DNA of 24,813 nucleotides from Emergomyces orientalis (Eukaryota; Ascomycota; Eurotiomycetes; Onygenales; Ajellomycetaceae), in the NCBI GenBank assembly GCA_002110485.1, contig MOWL01000080.1:1-24813 (forward strand). The letters are read 5' to 3'. Positions 1 through 9,293 of the stretch are shown here, in pieces. Within the stretch, counting starts at the first letter, position 1; each line of letters opens with the position of its first letter. The translations under genes were made by a program, and so were the position numbers. The notes beneath the pieces are model-generated. The model was not told the origin of the DNA. It worked only from the letters and a program-made list of their open reading frames with translations, and made no database searches.

Positions 1-1256
1 AAGATACCTACCAACTCGAGCTCCACCTTAACCCAGCCCTGAACGATGTCCCAGTGTTCCGGAAGTCTGAGCGGACACTGAAAGCGATCAAGATATCCGC
101 CACTGACGCGCTGACGTACGGCACCATCAAACCCTGGATCAGGCGGATCGGGGAGATATCTGCGTTCCGCGACATCGGTCCGACCGTACAGTCTGCGGTA
201 TGGTGCCGGCAAGGCGTTAGATAACAGCGGTAAGTCCCGATCGGGGAGAAGACTTTGGCTTCCGATCTCTGGTCACTCATCATCTTCTATTGTACAGGGC
301 ACGTCAGCGAAGCTGTTCGCAGTCTGATCTTCCAGCACTCAGACCCCCGTACGTTCCTCAAATACTATCTCCACAGGACGGTGGACAAGGACGTTCGCGC
401 CATCGTCCAGGGTCTGGACCCGCAGGAACATATCATGCGCGCCGCGTGCCGGATGCTCCGCTCTGTCAATCCGCACCGGCCGCAGGAACTGACCACGGCC
501 CAGTCGAGGTCGGTCAACCAGCAGCCCCACATCCAGGAGCTCATCCGGAAACGCGATCTGCTCAGCAGACGCCTTGGGCGACCCCTCAAGAAGCACAAGG
601 GGACAGTCAAGTACGAGCTCCACAAGAAGATCACCTGTGAGCTGGCAGGCGCACGCCAGCGGGCGAGAGACAAACTCCTACGTGATGTACAGGAAAAATT
701 TGACTTCGAGGAGCCCCTGCGCGAGATCAAGCGACAGCTGTCCGGGATTGAGGTCTCAAAGACATTCGGTGAGTCTCGTAGCACCAATGAAAATATCCCG
801 CCCCTGCAGCAGCGAATGATATCGGCGCTTCTCACCCTGCCCTGCGAGACGCTGCGAGACGAGATGCTTCGGCGCACTGAGGGGATCGACGCGGTTGCGG
901 CATACTGCCTCTTCGAGGAGGGGGATACTTGCCGACTCCCGCGTGACAAGAGACCTACCGCCCTGGCGCTTCAGAGGGTCAGGGTGGAGGTGCACATTCC
1001 TCCGCCTCCCAGCCAGAGGGAGATCGCAGTGGGGGCCGTGATGAAGGACCATCGGCCACTCTACTGCTTCATCTGTCTGGATAAATTCTCTACCCATGGT
1101 GGGGTGACCAAGCACCTCGGACGAAAACACCTCCAGCGCATCAAGCCTGGAGACACAATCAGATGCCCGCGCTGCGATGTGGTCCTCGAGAGCAAGATGG
1201 AGCTTCAGAGCCACGCCTACCATGTTCACAGCACAGTTAGCCCAGACGACCCGTAG
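1..1256 (+). pseudogene. DUF3435 tyrosine recombinase (Starship captain-type) with two C2H2 fingers; 5' partial, frameshifted
   Basis: This is the 3' part of a DUF3435/FluG-domain gene, the family of site-specific tyrosine recombinases that includes Starship captains. Exon 1 reads in frame from base 3 (motifs VPVFRKSERT, ALTYGTIKPWI) to about 176. Homology then moves to another frame at PYSLRYGAGKALDNS (184-228). Removing one G at 177/178 would join the two frames, so I read a 1-base insertion; without correction the original frame stops at 222. A 68-bp intron (230-297, GTAAGT..CAG) leads to exon 2, with GHVSEAVRSLIFQHSD and FLKYYLHR. The Arg of SLRYG, His of QHSD and Tyr of LKYYL are the likely catalytic box residues. 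The C-terminus has two zinc fingers of form CX2CX12HX4H (about 1065-1131 and 1164-1232), probably DNA-binding. The gene continues off the left edge. A sequencing error instead of a real mutation is possible. Confidence 0.85.
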
Positions 1257-2651
1257 CCACTTAGGCTCTCTCTCTTGCATCTACAAATACTCCCCACGAC
1301 CCCGTGGTTGTGTTCCATCACCCCATTATCCCTCTGTATGTTTGCAATCTCTGCTTCCACTGTGTCAAGAGCATATACCCATAGAAATACCAATTAAATG
1401 AACCATGCCGTACTGCTCAAAATTATATGCGCCCGACGAATATATATATAGTTATCCCTAGAAAATGCACGCCCACACAAGCTTCTATACATAACCGCTC
1501 ACGATGTCGGTTTCCTTCCATACACAACCGAAATAGGCACATATAGATGAAGAGAACGATCAGCCAGGGCTTCCCGTAACTTGGCTATAGTACATGCACC
1601 CCCACCAAGTTCCAACCCATTACCCTCGTCAACAGCGCCAAAGCCCATCCATGAGCACCTTATCCTTCACCCACGGGCACAAGGCATTGCTCGAGGATGG
1701 CTGGGCCGTGCATAGGGGACCCGGGGGGGGGCCTGAAACGCCCTAAACCAACCATGACTGTGGCAAGGTCCGATTCTATCAACCTCCCATCTCCACACCA
1801 CCCAATCGTCCAGCACAGAGACCCAGCCCCACCGACGCTTCCTTTTCCCTATCCTGTCCGCCACAGCACCCCTTCGACAGGATTTTGGAGGAGATCTCGT
1901 CGAATGACGGGGGCCAAACTCTCGGCGGGAGCCGGAGAAATACCAATGAGCATGCCACCGCCCCCTCTGGATCGGATCCGAGTGGTTTTCCAGTGACTGC
2001 CTTGATATGCCTGTCAAGGCAGATACGGCTGTGGAAAGTGTCCCTCAAGTGGCTGGGTCAAATTCCCGGATACAATTCTGGAGTACCTTGTTGCATGGAG
2101 GTATACAAGCAACCGCGGAGCGATTTGATACCAGGCTGCGAGGAGTTGGTCATAGAATTCCCTGCAGAGTGGAAGGACAAACAGCCTTCACTGACTACGA
2201 AGATTGTTCTCCCCATCTCACTCCGGGCCCATCCGGTTCTAGGGCTTCTTCCTAGGGTCTCGGGGTGTTGACTATCAGTGAAAACTCTGCGACGCTATTC
2301 CCCTCCACATGTTCGGGGAGGCTTATTGGCTCCCAACAGATGAGACAGCACAGCCTGAGCTCGCGTGACTGCTTCCCCGGCCCTGGGTATATATATGGGT
2401 TTCCTCCCGCCTTGGATCCATCTTTCTTTCAATTCCTTTTCCACTTCCCATCCTACAACGCGCCGAGACTGAAACCCGCCGAGAGGCCTTTGTGTACCCA
2501 AAGGCGACCGAGCGCACATAAAAGAACCTGTTTTCCCCCACTGGTGCTCTTCATCATTCTTCTTTCTACAGCCTCACATCTGGAGTCACCTCCTTGCATC
2601 ACGAGCCGTTCTTAGTGAGCGGCATTTCCCAGGCAAACCCATTTTTCAATC
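1257..2651. other. Intergenic region between the recombinase relic and the RING gene
   Basis: No convincing gene seen. Several 80-130 codon open frames overlap each other here (for example 1885-2271 and 1697-1996 on the plus strand), but none resembles a family I know, and their Pro/Arg/Ser-rich make-up suggests chance. The last 330 bp hold the promoter-like features of the RING gene. Confidence 0.5.
2325..2396 (+). promoter_or_regulatory. Putative promoter of RING gene: inverted CCAAT box and TATA box
   Basis: ATTGG (inverted CCAAT) lies at 2325-2329 and TATATATAT at 2388-2396. A pyrimidine-rich stretch follows, as is common at fungal transcription starts. The start codon at 2652 would then have a leader of roughly 220 bases. 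Assigned from motif spacing only. Confidence 0.4.
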
Positions 2652-3238
2652 ATGGCGTCAGCTGATAGTCCTCGCGATGGGCTTCATAACACTATCATCA
2701 TCAGTTCAGATGCGGAGATGGATGAACACCAGTCCCCAGCGCGAAAGTTGCGAAGAAAGAGACCCCGCACAGACTACAGCTATTCAGTGTATGAGGCTCT
2801 ATTTGATGACTCAGCGCCCTCCGAACTGTGGCAGCCACCGAAAAAACGTAAAATACCCAACTTGGACACGGTTTTGGTAAGACTCTTCCTCATGTGGCTC
2901 ATGGTGGGGCTCTTTCTTTGCTGATATTGAGATAGGAAACCGCGAACCAAGGAATTCATGACATTTTTGAGGCGGAGCATGCGAAGAGAAAAGCGCTGGA
3001 GGAAGAAGTGCAGCATCTTCGTGCAGAAATGACCAGAAAGGATGGGCTGGTCGGCGAGCTTGAGACTGAAATCCGTGAGCTGAAGCATCAATGTCAATGT
3101 CGGATCTGTTATACCATTCCATCAGGGTGGAGGACCCTTCTGTGTGGGCATCGGTATTGCCCAAAATGCCTTCCCCCCATTGGCGCAACCTGCGGAACAT
3201 GTCGTCAGGTTATCACTGGTGTTATCAAGAGCTACTAG
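2652..3238 (+). CDS. Small C3HC4 RING-finger protein, putative E3 ubiquitin ligase (two exons)
   Basis: Exons 2652-2876 and 2936-3238 are joined across a 59-bp phase-0 intron (GTAAGA..TAG) to give 175 residues. Without splicing, the first frame runs into intron sequence and stops. The N-terminal third is basic and Ser-rich with two probable nuclear localisation signals (RKLRRKRPR and PPKKRKIP). Residues of about 84-127 are a Lys/Glu/Leu-rich likely coiled coil. The C-terminus is a RING: C130, C133, C145, H147, C150, C153, C161, C164, with spacing C-X2-C-X11-C-X-H-X2-C-X2-C-X7-C-X2-C. RING domains recruit E2 enzymes, so a nuclear ubiquitin-ligase role is inferred; the substrate is unknown. The RING ends 11 residues from the C-terminus. 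The gene stands alone, with a TATA/CCAAT promoter upstream. Confidence 0.8.
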
Positions 3239-3310
3239 GTAGAAATCTTTATGGCGAAAAATCATGGGTGGAGAGAGGCGGAAGAATTGGAGGCATGTTG
3301 ATTGCTTAAT

Positions 3311-3380
3311 CAAAGCCAAGCCAAGCCTCGCTGGGGTCTTTGGCGTTCCGTCTGGCCTGCCCCTTTTTTGGCTTGGCCTT
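3311..3380 (+). terminator. Imperfect GCCAAG/CTTGGC inverted repeat downstream of the RING gene
   Basis: AAAGCCAAGCCAAGCC at 3312-3327 can pair with GGCTTGGCCTT at 3370-3380, 75-140 bp after the stop codon. It may lie in the 3' UTR or act in 3'-end formation; the position is the only support. Confidence 0.2.
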
Positions 3381-3463
3381 CTATGTTCGTTGTTTATTTA
3401 GGAGTCCTCATGGAATCTTTGTTTGAGGAGATTTTAATGTGTAGAGAGGATCTACTCTAATTG

Positions 3464-3950
3464 ACCATGTGATATACCCTGCCGTGATTGGGAGACCGGC
3501 TTTTTCGACTCTCAACTTCTGGAAGGCGTCCGCGACATTCGTCGCTCGCTCGGGCCTGTTGCAGGGTACGACTACTGAATCAATTGCTGGCAATCTCCAC
3601 TCTGGCTAATAGCTTGACATGTTTTAAAGCCCTTTCAATGCCTTTTGATATAAACTATTTGGACCGTTTTGATGAATCCTTGATGTTCCTAAGCGGAAGC
3701 ACGAGTTCTCTTAGAACGGTATTGATACGGTTTTGCAACCTTGACGGTCCGGACCAGACGGACGCCAAGGCGTGACTTTGACAGAGATGATTGGTGGATT
3801 TTTTCATTCTGACTACTGTGTAGAAGGAACCGGAAGGAACCAGAAGAACTCATGCAACCAGGCTCCGGCCTTCATCCCAGCAATTCAGCTGCATTTTGTC
3901 TTTTCTCCATTTTTATTATCATATCTTCATTTTACATAGGATTGATTACC
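3464..3950 (+). repeat. Interspersed repeat family A, copy 1 (internally deleted)
   Basis: It is homologous to 5613-6284, starting with ACCATGTGATATACCCTGCC and ending near ATTGATTACC. Relative to copy 2 it lacks about 38 nt after GAGACCGGC, 122 nt (copy 2 positions 5746-5867) and about 65 nt (6200-6264). Retained parts are roughly 85-90% identical by eye, with both transitions and transversions. No long reading frame, terminal inverted repeat or target-site duplication was seen. The 17-bp minisatellite starts directly at its end. Confidence 0.8.
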
Positions 3951-3951
3951 T

Positions 3952-4444
3952 AAGCCAGTAGCTTCCCCAAGCCAGCAGTTTCCCCAAGCCAGCAGTTTCC
4001 CCAAGCCAGCAGTCTCCCTAAGCCAGCAGTCTCCCTAAGCCAGCAGTCTCCCTAAGCCATAAGCTTCCCCAAGCCAGTAGCTTCCCTAAGCCAGCAGTCT
4101 CCCTAAGCCAGTAGCTTCCCCAAGCCAGCAGTTTCCCCAAGCCAGCAGTTTCCCCAAGCCAGCAGTCTCCCTAAGCCAGTAGCTTCCCCAAGCCAGCAGT
4201 TTCCCCAAGCCAGCAGTCTCCCTAAGCCAGCAGTCTCCCTAAGCCAGCAGTCTCCCTAAGCCAGTAGCTTCCCCAAGCCAGTAGCTTCCCTAAGCCAGCA
4301 GTCTCCCTAAGCCAGTAGCTTCCCCAAGCCAGCAGTTTCCCCAAGCCAGCAGTTTCCCCAAGCCAGCAGTTTCCCCAAGCCAGTAGCTTCCCCAAGCCAG
4401 TAGCTTCCCTAAGCCAGCAGTCTCCCTAAGCCAGCAGTCTCTCT
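3952..4444 (+). repeat. Minisatellite: 29 tandem 17-bp units with no indels
   Basis: The 493 bp divide exactly into 29 units of 17 bp. The main variants are AAGCCAGTAGCTTCCCC (type A), AAGCCAGCAGTTTCCCC (B) and AAGCCAGCAGTCTCCCT (C). Also present are A' (type A ending in T, three units), one D (AAGCCATAAGCTTCCCC) and one E (the last unit, ending CTCTCT). The order is A B B C C C D A' C A B B C A B C C C A A' C A B B B A A' C E. The recurring A-B(n)-C(n) and A'-C blocks imply growth by duplication of multi-unit blocks. The array does not look coding. Confidence 0.97.
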
Positions 4445-4952
4445 AAGCTCCCGGGTAATGGGAGATCTACAGATCTACCCCCGAGAGTAGTTTTGAGGAA
4501 GATGGTTATTATGAAGTTTGATTGATCCGTCTACTAACTGTAATACTTTAGTTTGTTAAGGGTTATTAAAGTAGGTTTAATAGCAGACAAAAGGATTTCT
4601 TGCTAAATTATGGTTTCCCGGCATAAAGGCAGTTTCTCTTGCTTCTGTCGAGTGTTACAAGCGATCGGGCATTCTAGTAAGTGTTATTATAACCGCGGAA
4701 AGGCACGGCCCGTACAAAGACAGAAGAACCATTACCATCTGCTGAAAGCCAAATAGAGATATTGCAAAAAGATCTAAAAGTCTTAGGCCCATTTGGAATC
4801 ATTACATGCTATAAAGCCGCCTGCAACCTTGTTTGTAGAAACCTACACATAATCACTGATGAACTCCTTGATAAGTTTCTGGGAAACAGAGGCGGGATCA
4901 ATTTGCTGCCAGTTCTCTTCAGCTTGCTGAGGGGTTAGCTTTGTCGCAGCCG
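4445..4952 (+). other. AT-rich stretch with an 81-codon open frame, possibly a transposon gene relic
   Basis: The frame 4693-4938 has no ATG start and encodes a Glu/Lys/Leu-rich segment (for example SQIEILQKDLKVLGPFG and ELLDKFLGNRGG) that looks more protein-like than its surroundings. Just upstream (about 4646-4680) another frame contains a Cys/His cluster ending GHSSKC. I do not recognise the family. It sits directly before repeat B copy 1, so it may be part of the same decayed mobile element. A tandem AGATCTAC pair lies near 4463-4478. Confidence 0.3.
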
Positions 4953-5175
4953 CTAGCCTAGTCACATGGGTCATTTTACTCTTAAATGCGGTCATCCTGG
5001 TCATTCAAAAGGTATGAGAATTTTACACTCTAGGAAATTCTCTGAGTTTACTGTGGATTCATAATGCTTGTTCTTTTCTTGCTATCTCTGTCATAAAAGC
5101 ATCTGAAAGGTTCTCTAACAATATGCGGCTACGGAAAGATGAAATACATCATGAAGATTATGCTGACAAAACTGT
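4953..5175 (+). repeat. Interspersed repeat family B, copy 1
   Basis: It matches 11594-11930 from TAGCCTAGTCAC through CTCTAACAATATGC to ACTATGCTGAC-type sequence. Both copies read as CGHPGHSK, then GTATGAG (possible intron donor), then after about 90 bp (longer in copy 2) RFSNNM and KDEIHHEDYAD in an open frame. This suggests a spliced coding fragment from a dispersed element. The family is not recognised. Copy 1 lacks about 105 bp present in copy 2. Confidence 0.7.
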
Positions 5176-5420
5176 ATGACTCTTAAATCCAGCTTACACA
5201 CTTATTGCTGATGAATTCATCTTCTGAGGAGGTCCTTCAACCCGTGTAAGATTCATAAAATGTAGAGTCTATGTGATGTGGCGCAGTCGCAGTAAGCGCC
5301 GCATCATCATCGACTACGAATTAGTCGTACCTACATCCCAAAGGTCAGTGACGCCGCGGGCGTACAGTGGTGCAAAGAACGTTGAACGTTACTCAAATTT
5401 TCGGCCGGAAAAACCTTCGG

Positions 5421-5511
5421 CGTGGGTCAAGCTTTGAGACATGCCATGGTTCAAAAGTTGAACGTGGTTCCAAATTCAACACAAGTATTTTTTGACCCAC
5501 GTTCAACTTTT
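5421..5511. repeat. Nested perfect inverted repeats (possible hairpin)
   Basis: AAAAGTTGAACGTGG (5453-5467) is the exact reverse complement of 5497-5511, a 15-bp perfect stem with a 29-nt loop. CGTGGGTCAA (5421-5430) is also the exact reverse complement of 5492-5501, overlapping the same right arm, so two alternative hairpins are possible. The rest of 5176-5612 holds nothing else I can identify. Confidence 0.6.
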
Positions 5512-5612
5512 ATGTTTCATGAATTTGGCTTAGCGCCTGCATATGCTCGGAATGGTTGGGGCGGCGTGCAGGAGAGGCCACATGCATTGTTGATCGTCTG
5601 GTTTAACCAAAC

Positions 5613-6284
5613 ACCATGTGATATACCCTGCCGTGATTGGGAGACCGGCTCTTCCAACCGTGTCGACCCAGTGGTGCGTTCAGCAGCTTTTCGACTCTCA
5701 ACTTCTGGAAGGGGTCCGCGACATTCGTCGCTCGCTCGGGGCTGTGAGCCTCATCACCCTTACTGGGCATGAAGGCCGCAAAGTCGAGCTGTGTGATGGG
5801 CCGTGTGGTTCGAAATACAGAAATGTACTGTGGTTGACTGGTTGGTCCCCCAACCTCCATCGGGATATGCAGGGTACGACTACTGAATCAATTGCTGGCA
5901 ATCTCCACTCTGGCTAATAGCTTGACAAGCTTTAAAGCCCCTTCAAAGCCTTTTGCTATAGACTATTTGGACCGTTTTGACGAATCCTTGATGTTCCTAA
6001 GTGGAAGCACGAGTCTCTTAGAACGGTATTGATACGGTTTTGCAACCTTGACGGTCCTTGGATGGCGGTTGATTGGTGGATTCATTTACTCTGACCAGAT
6101 GGAACCGGAAGGAACTAGAAGGATTCAAGGCTCCAACCTCCATCCCAGCAATTCAGCTGCATCTTTGTCTTTTTTCCATTTTTATTATCATATCTTCATC
6201 TGGCTTAGAAACCTGCTTCTATAACAGAATTATTAGAATCTCCTTGTGAGAAAGTATCCATCTTTTTACATTGAATTGATTGCC
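5613..6284 (+). repeat. Interspersed repeat family A, copy 2 (longest copy)
   Basis: This is the fullest copy of the family, homologous to 3464-3950 and, inverted, to 11417-11533. It starts ACCATGTGATATACCCTGCC and shares CGACTCTCAACTTCTGGAAG, GGTACGACTACTGAATCAA and AGCAATTCAGCTGCAT with copy 1. It has no long open frame. Element class unknown: no terminal inverted repeats and no duplicated target site. Confidence 0.8.
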
Positions 6285-7139
6285 TGGCGACATTGGATTG
6301 CTGGGGACTATACTTGAAAAAAGTGGGTTGTCAGTGGACTCAAGCCTGTAAGCTTAATGAGAAGAGTTTCTCAAGAGTGATATAGTCTTGTTGTAGTGTA
6401 AGAGCTATACTATTTAACTCATGACACAATTTTTCATATGAAATCAGACACAGAATAGGATACAATCTATGTTGATAAGCATATGAATTGAGACTTGAAG
6501 ATCATGTCCTGATTCAACTCTATCATGAAGAATGATCCAGAAGAACTCTTCTAGATCTGTCATAGTCTTGTGTAAATTGTCTCAAGACAAAACCAGTCAC
6601 AAGACCTGTGATCTGTTCGTGCTGTCATCTGACCTCTCGAATGAGCCAGAAGTTTCCCCAAGCCTGACATAGCCCATCTTCCCATCATTCGAAAATGGCC
6701 CTGTGACAAAGTTTAACTTGTACATTCTGCCGCACATTTAGGCCAGAAAGAGCCACGTATAGGTATGATGCTTACCTTTCTATGCATAGTGGCATCCAGT
6801 ACAGAGTCAAGGTTAAAAGTAGGGGACCTCGTAGATTCTCTCAGCGGGCTCCTCTCTCCTGCTTCGGGAAAGCTCGAGGTAGCATCCATTACAAGAGAAT
6901 AACTTTGTGAAACATGAAGACTTGAGAACTTCCACTCAAATCGAGTAACTTCATGTGTCTAGAAATATCTCAAGGCGAGCTCACTGAGTCGCATAGCAAC
7001 TTGGGAGAATCATCATACCCATAGAAACCTCCTATAAGCGTGTACTTGTTAACTTCACAACTCTGACGAGTTAACCGAGTTGGAAGAATCATCATATCTA
7101 TGGCGATGTCGCTTTGTAGACATTTGCTTCAATTGATCA
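6285..7139. other. Non-coding stretch with short repeats
   Basis: No gene seen. A single sequence at 6643-6659 matches the 17-bp minisatellite unit with two mismatches, and AAGCC follows it as in the array. A degenerate direct repeat around AGAATCATCATA occurs at about 6998-7024 and 7079-7104. GTTAACT/AGTTAAC forms a short inverted repeat at about 7048-7075. Confidence 0.5.
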
Positions 7140-7702
7140 ATGTCCCGCACGGAGTCCAGGAGCCTTTTGTCCGAGATGAGTCTACTCTTAGTGGCAAACT
7201 TCCAAGTCTTTCCAAATGCACAGCATAATTCTCCAGACAATTGTCTGATTATCTTGAATGTGTTTTCGTCTCTACAATTCTATAAATTTTTGAATGATGA
7301 CCTTGCATTTCACCCTCTATTCTTACTTGAGGATGTGTCAACCAGCGCTAGGATGGTCACGATCATTTTCAAGGCTCGTAAGGGAATTGGGTCAACACTT
7401 ATAAGATAACTATTAACCCGTCCGAGCCTTCTGACCTGCCCATGGTGGAGCGAATGGCTAAGAAGGATGCTCGGAACCGACAGGCAACCTTCTATGACAA
7501 GGACCTGAAACCGATCGCTCCTTTACAGTGCTTTGACGCGGCGATCGAAGACGGGACCAACACCATCTTCATGGTGTTTGGCGGGGAGTTGAACCTCGAC
7601 GAAGAGATGGTAGCATCTGTGTCAAACAGCAAACAAAAACAAGAGAAAAAGACCAAGCGTCGTGCGAGACCAAAATGGCGGAGAAACCTGGGGGTCTTTT
7701 GA
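7140..7702 (+). pseudogene. Unrecognised gene relic with one apparent frameshift
   Basis: One frame from 7140 ends with MVTIIFKARKG at about 7383. A second, open from 7382, continues NWVNTYKITINPSEPSDLP and then VERMAKKDARNRQATFYD, CFDAAIEDGTNTIFMVFGGE and a basic tail QEKKTKRRARPKWRR to a stop at 7702. The frames meet at a G run (7382-7384). One missing G there would link them, so I read a broken gene and not two genes. The composition and the acidic GGELNLDEEM segment look like real protein. The start is not defined; upstream of 7140 the frame is closed, so an earlier exon may exist. I cannot assign a family. It lies between repeat A copy 2 and a LINE and could belong to a mobile element. 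Confidence 0.4.
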
Positions 7703-7860
7703 CCGTGGGTCATTGGTCGCCACAGGACCACAGAAATCGGTTCAATGGCGACAAAAAATATGTATTTTAAGGACAGTACTTTACTATAACAAGGCATCTA
7801 GTCACTACTTTTGTTGCAAGACAGTTTTTGTCCTGGGGCACTTCTGTTGCAAGCCACGTT

Positions 7861-9046
7861 TTGATTGATTGATTTATTCATAGATTGTCCCAGCCGCCCT
7901 CAGGCAGCTATGCAGCGTACAACTATATATACAGGAGTTTCTGCTCTTTTCCTTGGAAATTCAATTATTCTTGCTAGAAATGCCTAGTTGTTAGGCCGGC
8001 TATTCCTGCAAGAACTGCTTCTTTTCCACTGGAGCTTCCTCTATCTATAGTCTTCCTATAAGTTCTGTATCTCTGCCTTGTTAGGTCTTTCCTGACCCTC
8101 CTCAACTTCTGTCCACTGGCTCTACACTCGCATGCTAGTTATATTGAAGTACTGTGGATGGGACTGTCTGGAATTGACCCAGGAGGCCCGTCCTGATCAT
8201 CATTTTTGCTGCTTGTACCGCCATTGACGAGCTACAGAGGATGCGTTTGATGTCCACACATGGAAACTTGCCTGCCCACATTCGGTGTCGTTCGTCCATC
8301 CAGTTTCGGCATTCCAGGAGGATGTGGCGTACCGTTTGTGGTCCCCAACCACATTGACATTTGTTAGTGTCGGCTTTGTTGATGGCGTGGAGGTATGCTC
8401 GCAGTCCAATCTTTCCTGTACGCATCTGTGTGATTGCTGAGCTGATCGCTCTATGCGTCCCAGTGTGTGTGTCGAGTGTCGCTTTCCCTGGCCGAACCCC
8501 GAGTTTGAAGAGGTCTCTACCGTGCTTAGCTTTTTCCCAGGACGTCTCCCACTCGCCCTTCATCGCCTGACGAATGGTGGACCTTGTTGTTGCCATAAGA
8601 ATTCGGAGTGATCCTGGTTCTGGCCGCTGTTCCCCAGTAGTTCGTACGTTGGGGTCATTTCTGGCTGCTTCCTTCGCTGCTACATCGGCAGCTTCGTTAC
8701 CTAGCACTCCGACATGTGCTGGGATCCATCGGAACTGGACTTCCCACCCCAAGTGTCGGAGTTTATCGAATGCCTGTATGGCCTCGGCGAGGATATATTG
8801 ACCCGATGGGTGCTTGGGGTTCTGCATCGCTTGGACGGCAGCCTGATTGTCGGTGAAGATGGCGGCGCGCTTCCCGGGGCCAGCGCCAGCTGCATCGATG
8901 TCGAGAACCATCTGCAACGCTAGCACTAGGCCCCTGAGTTCCGCCGCGTATACTGTGGAGGTGCTGGATGCGCCCATGTATTGGGTCCGCCTTGTGCAGA
9001 CGCCGTTAACCTGTAGCACCGGCGCCACAGCGCGGCGAAGCAGGGC
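7861..9046 (-). mobile_element. 5'-truncated non-LTR retrotransposon (Tad1/I-type LINE) 3' fragment
   Basis: Read on the minus strand it holds the RNase H end of a LINE polyprotein, a 3' UTR of about 270 bp, an AATAAA signal (7873-7878) and a short (AATC)n tail (7861-7874). That is the usual 3' structure of such elements. The 5' end breaks off near 9046 inside the RNase H domain, as expected for a truncated insertion or later rearrangement. No target-site duplication was found. Confidence 0.8.
8135..9046 (-). pseudogene. LINE polyprotein C-terminus: RNase H domain plus Cys/His knuckle (truncated)
   Basis: The frame is open from 9046 down to the stop at 8135. It lacks its true start; the first possible start is a GTG at 9028, so it is a fragment of a longer reading frame. 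RNase H features are visible: STVYAAELRGLVLAL (acidic Glu), AAIFTDNQAAVQAM (Asp), FRWIPAHVGVLGNEAADVAA (His and Asp). The first catalytic Asp (DGS motif) lies in the missing 5' part, so the domain cannot be complete. The C-terminus has the knuckle CQCGWGPQTVRHILLEC, typical after RNase H in fungal Tad-type LINEs. It would have degraded RNA in the RNA-DNA hybrid during reverse transcription. Confidence 0.85.
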
Positions 9047-9293
9047 TCACAGAAAAGATGCGCACGACCCTTGACAGGATTCAACGAGAAGGGGCGAGGA
9101 TCGTAGGAGGCGCATACCGAGCAGCGTCGGGCGCGGCCTTGGATGTCGAGCTCTTCATGACGCCTCTGCGTCTGCAGCTGGAGGACCGAGCACACGACGC
9201 AGCACTGAATATCCTCACCGGCAGCCAGTTCCAGAACGAAGGCGACAACAGCACCTCAGCATGGACCCCACCGATACGCGGAGACTCCCCCAC
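9037..9293 (+). mobile_element. Second LINE fragment, opposite strand: RT-RNase H connector region
   Basis: The plus-strand frame includes LDRIQREGARIVGGAYRAAS and then ALDVELFMTPLRLQLEDRA. This matches the conserved linker between reverse transcriptase and RNase H in Tad/I-type LINEs (pattern: TIQ..A...I.GA...T...AL..E....P). It is therefore a different part of a LINE polyprotein, pointing away from the minus-strand fragment that ends at 9046. It is cut at 9293, exactly where the F-box duplication begins. Confidence 0.65.

Noticed and set aside
255..297. ATG at 255 as start of the recombinase gene
   Set aside because: Bases 230-297 behave as an intron and family homology continues upstream in exon 1, so 255 is inside the intron.
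1697..2271. Overlapping plus-strand frames of about 100-130 codons
   Set aside because: Three overlapping frames are equally open, composition is Pro/Ser/Arg biased and no motif is recognisable; likely chance in moderately GC-rich DNA.
3464..6284. RIP as the cause of differences between repeat A copies
   Set aside because: Differences include transversions and indels as well as transitions, without a clear C-to-T bias.
8361..9074. Plus-strand frames opposite the LINE RNase H fragment
   Set aside because: Shadow frames of the minus-strand LINE coding sequence.
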